Below are positions 4,290 to 6,096 of a stretch of 6,096 bases of DNA, in pieces (within the stretch, counting starts at the first letter, position 1; the number at the start of each line of letters is the position of its first letter). Under the pieces are notes generated by a model. That model saw only the letters and a list, made by a program, of their open reading frames with translations. It did not search any database and was not told the origin of the DNA. Made by a program: the position numbers and the translations under genes. Location: contig DQBY01000108.1 of assembly GCA_003534085.1 (NCBI GenBank), positions 2,129-8,224 of the forward strand. The letters are read 5' to 3'. Source of the stretch: Candidatus Moraniibacteriota bacterium (GTDB lineage: Bacteria > Patescibacteriota > Minisyncoccia > Moranbacterales > UBA2206).

Positions 4290-6096
4290 TTAGATTATTG
4301 AAATTGGATCGACGTCAATTATCCATCCGCTTGGCAAGGCTTTGAGAATTTTGGCCAATTTTTCCGGAATATCATCTGAAATTTTTATTATCAGTTGCCG
4401 TCTGTGCCGTCCTCTTATATTTGATACAAATGAATCCTGCGCTTCTGATATTTTGATTCCTTGCAGATCCATGCTCTCAAGGATCTTGTAGATTCCTTCG
4501 GCCGCACTCGCTGCTTTTTTTGCGCTATAATCTTGAAAAATAAGCTTGATCAGTTTGCCAAAAGGAGGGAGTCGCAATGCTTTTCGGTCCTTGAGTTCCT
4601 TATCGTAAAAGTTTTCTAGGTTTTTTTCAGAAATATTTTTGAAAAAAGACGATTCGGGGTGGAACATTTGCACCAAGACTAATCCTGGAAATTTTGCTCC
4701 GGTGCGTCCGGTTCTTCCGGCGACCTGGATGATGTTCTGAAAAGCCCTTTCTTCAGTAGTGTAATCCGGAATAGAAAGCATCCCATCTCCATCAATTATA
4801 CCAATTAGGGCTACGTTGGGCAAATCCCATCCCTTCGAAATTATCTGAGTTCCGATCAGGATATCGATTTCTCCATCTTTAAATATTTTATATAGATTCT
4901 CTTGCGCACGCGGTTCTTTCATGGTCTGATTGTCAGCCCGGGCGATCCGGGCACCGGGGAATAGGCTGGCAACCTCACGTTCAATTTTTTGCGTGCCTAA
5001 TCCGACATTGGTAAATGTCAGGCTCTTGCATTTCGGGCATTCCGGAATGACGGAACTCCTGTAAGCGCAATGCACGCACTTGTACACTCCTTCCTTGTCG
5101 TAAATCAAAGCTCGTTCGCACTTCGGACAGCGCAGAACTGTTTTGCATCGGGTGCAGATTGAAAAACTGCTTAGTCCTTGCCGATTGATGAATAGGATCG
5201 TTTGTAATTTGTTTTTTAGGGCGTACGCGATTTCTGATTGCAGTTTTTTGCTGATAGGAGAGTAGTTTTTTATCCAGCGCTCTTTTTTCATGTCCACTAA
5301 TTCTATTTTTGTAGGGATCGGATCCCCATGTAGGGATCCGATCCCTACAAGCTGCGGCAATTCCAGCAAGGTGTATTTTTCTTGGCGAGCCTTATGAAAA
5401 GATTCGATGCGTGGCGTGGCTGATCCGAAGACGATCTTGCAGCTGTGGATTTCAGCTAATTTCTCAGACACGGTACGGGCATCATATCGCGGGTTCATGT
5501 CCCATTGCTTGAAGGACATATCCTGCTCTTCATCGATGACGATCAGTCCTAAGTTTTTGAAGGGTGCGAAGACAGCCATGCGCGAACCGATTATGATTTT
5601 AGCTTTGCCCGACTTTATGTCTTGCCAGTCTGAATAAAATTTCCCTTTAGAAATTTTGCTGTGCAGAATGACTGTTTCTTCCGGCGAAAAATAAGCGCCG
5701 TATCTTTCGATGGCTTGCGGAGTAAGAGTCAGCTCCGGAAGAAGTATCAAAAATTGAAGGTTGGCATTTTTTTCTTTGAGCTTTTTTATCGCATGGATGT
5801 AGACTTCCGTCTTGCCGGAAGAGGCGGGGCCATATAGCAAGAATTTCGAATTTTGTCCGCCGGCTGGCGGATTGAATTTCGAATTTTTAGAAATTTTATT
5901 TACAGCATCCAGTTGTTCTTTTGTCAGAGTGATATTTTTTCTTATGTGTTGCGTGTTGCATGATGCATGTTTCATGGCGCGCGCTTTCACTCTTTTTGGC
6001 ACGAAAGATTTTAAAACTATCCCGAGCGGAGAAATATAATATTCAGAAAGAAATCTTGCAAGCTCGACTTGTTTTTCCGGCAGGAAGCTTTCTTCC
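4290..6096 (-). CDS. priA: Primosomal protein N' (replication restart helicase), 5' end beyond the window
   Basis: PriA is a 3'-5' superfamily 2 DNA helicase that recognises stalled forks and reloads the replisome. The frame stays open to the right edge, and the codons above the GTG at 6002 read LARFLSEYYISPLG, a conserved PriA N-domain block; the true start is therefore outside. The window shows 601 residues, numbered here from the edge. Walker A is GPASSGKT (89-96), Walker B DEEQD (188-192; usually DEEHD), then GSATP (224-228). Four CxxC pairs at 314/317, 323/326, 340/343 and 353/356 form the zinc-binding insert. Motif V is GTQIISKGWDLPNV (415-428) and motif VI QVAGRTGR (457-464). The C-terminus IIDVDP is typical. 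The winged-helix region that E. coli PriA has between the N-domain and the helicase seems missing. Three in-frame repeat-like insertions are listed separately. It heads the visible operon, with def one nucleotide downstream. Confidence 0.96.
   Translation of the reverse strand, partial: EESFLPEKQVELARFLSEYYISPLGIVLKSFVPKRVKARAMKHASCNTQHIRKNITLTKEQLDAVNKISKNSKFNPPAGGQNSKFLLYGPASSGKTEVYIHAIKKLKEKNANLQFLILLPELTLTPQAIERYGAYFSPEETVILHSKISKGKFYSDWQDIKSGKAKIIIGSRMAVFAPFKNLGLIVIDEEQDMSFKQWDMNPRYDARTVSEKLAEIHSCKIVFGSATPRIESFHKARQEKYTLLELPQLVGIGSLHGDPIPTKIELVDMKKERWIKNYSPISKKLQSEIAYALKNKLQTILFINRQGLSSFSICTRCKTVLRCPKCERALIYDKEGVYKCVHCAYRSSVIPECPKCKSLTFTNVGLGTQKIEREVASLFPGARIARADNQTMKEPRAQENLYKIFKDGEIDILIGTQIISKGWDLPNVALIGIIDGDGMLSIPDYTTEERAFQNIIQVAGRTGRTGAKFPGLVLVQMFHPESSFFKNISEKNLENFYDKELKDRKALRLPPFGKLIKLIFQDYSAKKAASAAEGIYKILESMDLQGIKISEAQDSFVSNIRGRHRRQLIIKISDDIPEKLAKILKALPSGWIIDVDPISII
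5309..5350. repeat. Perfect 18-bp inverted repeat inside priA, with nested palindromes
   Basis: TTGTAGGGATCGGATCCC (5309-5326) is the exact reverse complement of 5333-5350, with a 6-nt spacer CATGTA (5327-5332). Each arm also contains its own near-palindrome, GGGATC-G-GATCCC on the left and GGGATC-C-GATCCC on the right. The 16 bases at 5311-5326 recur directly at 5330-5345 with one mismatch. The 42 bases encode, on the minus strand, a segment centred on GIGSLHGDP (residues 251-259 of the visible PriA) between the conserved LLELPQ and IELVDM blocks. The symmetry is far beyond what codon choice would give and suggests an inserted palindromic element that kept the frame. Confidence 0.85.
5841..5887. 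repeat. GC palindrome flanked by identical 14-bp direct repeats, inside priA
   Basis: GAATTTCGAATTTT occurs identically at 5841-5854 and 5874-5887. Between them lies a hairpin-forming palindrome: TCCGCC (5856-5861), loop GGCT, GGCGGA (5866-5871). The repeat period is 33 bp, exactly 11 codons, so the frame is kept and NSKF appears twice in PriA (visible residues 71-74 and 82-85) with NPPAGGQ between. The site is the linker between the conserved helix LTKEQLDAVNKI and the strand leading into Walker A, which is longer here than in E. coli PriA. The pattern resembles a small element flanked by a target duplication. Confidence 0.8.
5946..5976. repeat. Degenerate 7-bp tandem repeat inside priA
   Basis: On the plus strand the heptamer GTGTTGC occurs twice in a row (5946-5952, 5953-5959), then the variants ATGATGC (5960-5966) and ATGTTTC (5967-5973), closed by a partial ATG. 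As a result CATG recurs every 7 bases at 5959, 5966 and 5973. In the PriA frame this gives MKHASCNTQH (visible residues 41-50), a low-complexity stretch joining the N-terminal domain to the helicase core. The period is not a multiple of three, so the protein does not look repetitive. Confidence 0.65.

Noticed and set aside
2290..4345. Other open frames of 60-110 codons over the rhodanese, fmt and def genes
   Set aside because: Each lies wholly or mostly over a gene with clear family motifs in another frame.
4520..4531. TGCGCTATAAT as a plus-strand -10 box, and a similar TATAAT near 6035
   Set aside because: Both are antisense inside priA with no plus-strand gene downstream and no -35 element; A/T-rich coding sequence gives such matches by chance.
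4936..4962. GC-rich repeated CCGGG segments in priA
   Set aside because: They encode the conserved PGARIARAD stretch of PriA, so codon composition explains them.
6000..6002. GTG at 6002 as the priA start codon
   Set aside because: The frame continues without a stop to the window edge, and those 31 codons encode a conserved PriA block (LARFLSEYYISPLG). The real start lies outside the window.
1..6096. CRISPR array, tRNA, rRNA, transposase or defence system
   Set aside because: No regularly spaced repeats, tRNA-like cloverleaf, rRNA segment, transposase or nuclease motif is visible; the content is housekeeping plus small membrane proteins.
1..6096. Alternative genetic code with TGA as glycine, as in some CPR lineages
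   Set aside because: The glycine-rich Obg and all other genes use GGN for glycine, and no in-frame TGA interrupts any gene.

Overview
The window looks like chromosomal DNA from a bacterium of the Patescibacteria/CPR radiation, most likely a parcubacterial lineage. This is inferred from gene content. A DUF5652-type two-helix membrane protein sits beside a 229-residue membrane-anchored protein of a kind I associate with those genomes. Spacing is tight, Shine-Dalgarno motifs are almost absent, and the core genes carry small palindromic or repetitive insertions. The standard genetic code fits: all seven genes end in TAA or TAG, and no TGA falls where a conserved glycine is expected. I have no database match to name a species.

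Layout: three genes on the plus strand (38-1967) converge on a four-gene operon on the minus strand (6096 down to 2015). The plus side is obg (50S-assembly GTPase), a DUF5652 small membrane protein, and a membrane-anchored protein with a coiled coil and a GAF-like C-terminus. An extended -10 promoter lies between obg and the two membrane genes. The minus side, in transcription order, is priA (its 5' end lies beyond the window), def (peptide deformylase), fmt (methionyl-tRNA formyltransferase) and a membrane-anchored tandem rhodanese-like protein. The two arrays meet at 1958-2016, where two hairpins in 47 intergenic bases form one terminator for each strand.

The minus-strand genes are packed: priA and def are 1 nt apart, def and fmt overlap by 14 nt, and fmt and the rhodanese gene are 8 nt apart. 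def and fmt are the paired enzymes of N-formylmethionine metabolism, Fmt adding the formyl group to initiator Met-tRNA and Def removing it from new proteins. PriA restarts stalled replication forks. priA-def-fmt is a classic bacterial gene order; the rhodanese at the end is less usual and has lost both catalytic cysteines.

The most interesting signal is inside priA. Three different repeat-structured DNA segments lie in frame in the coding sequence: a degenerate 7-bp tandem repeat (5946-5976), a GC-rich palindrome between two identical 14-bp direct repeats (5841-5887), and a perfect 18-bp inverted repeat with nested palindromes (5309-5350). Each falls at a linker or loop between conserved helicase blocks, as if small palindromic elements had been tolerated there, much like the Rickettsia palindromic elements. 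No stretch longer than 300 bases lacks a gene.
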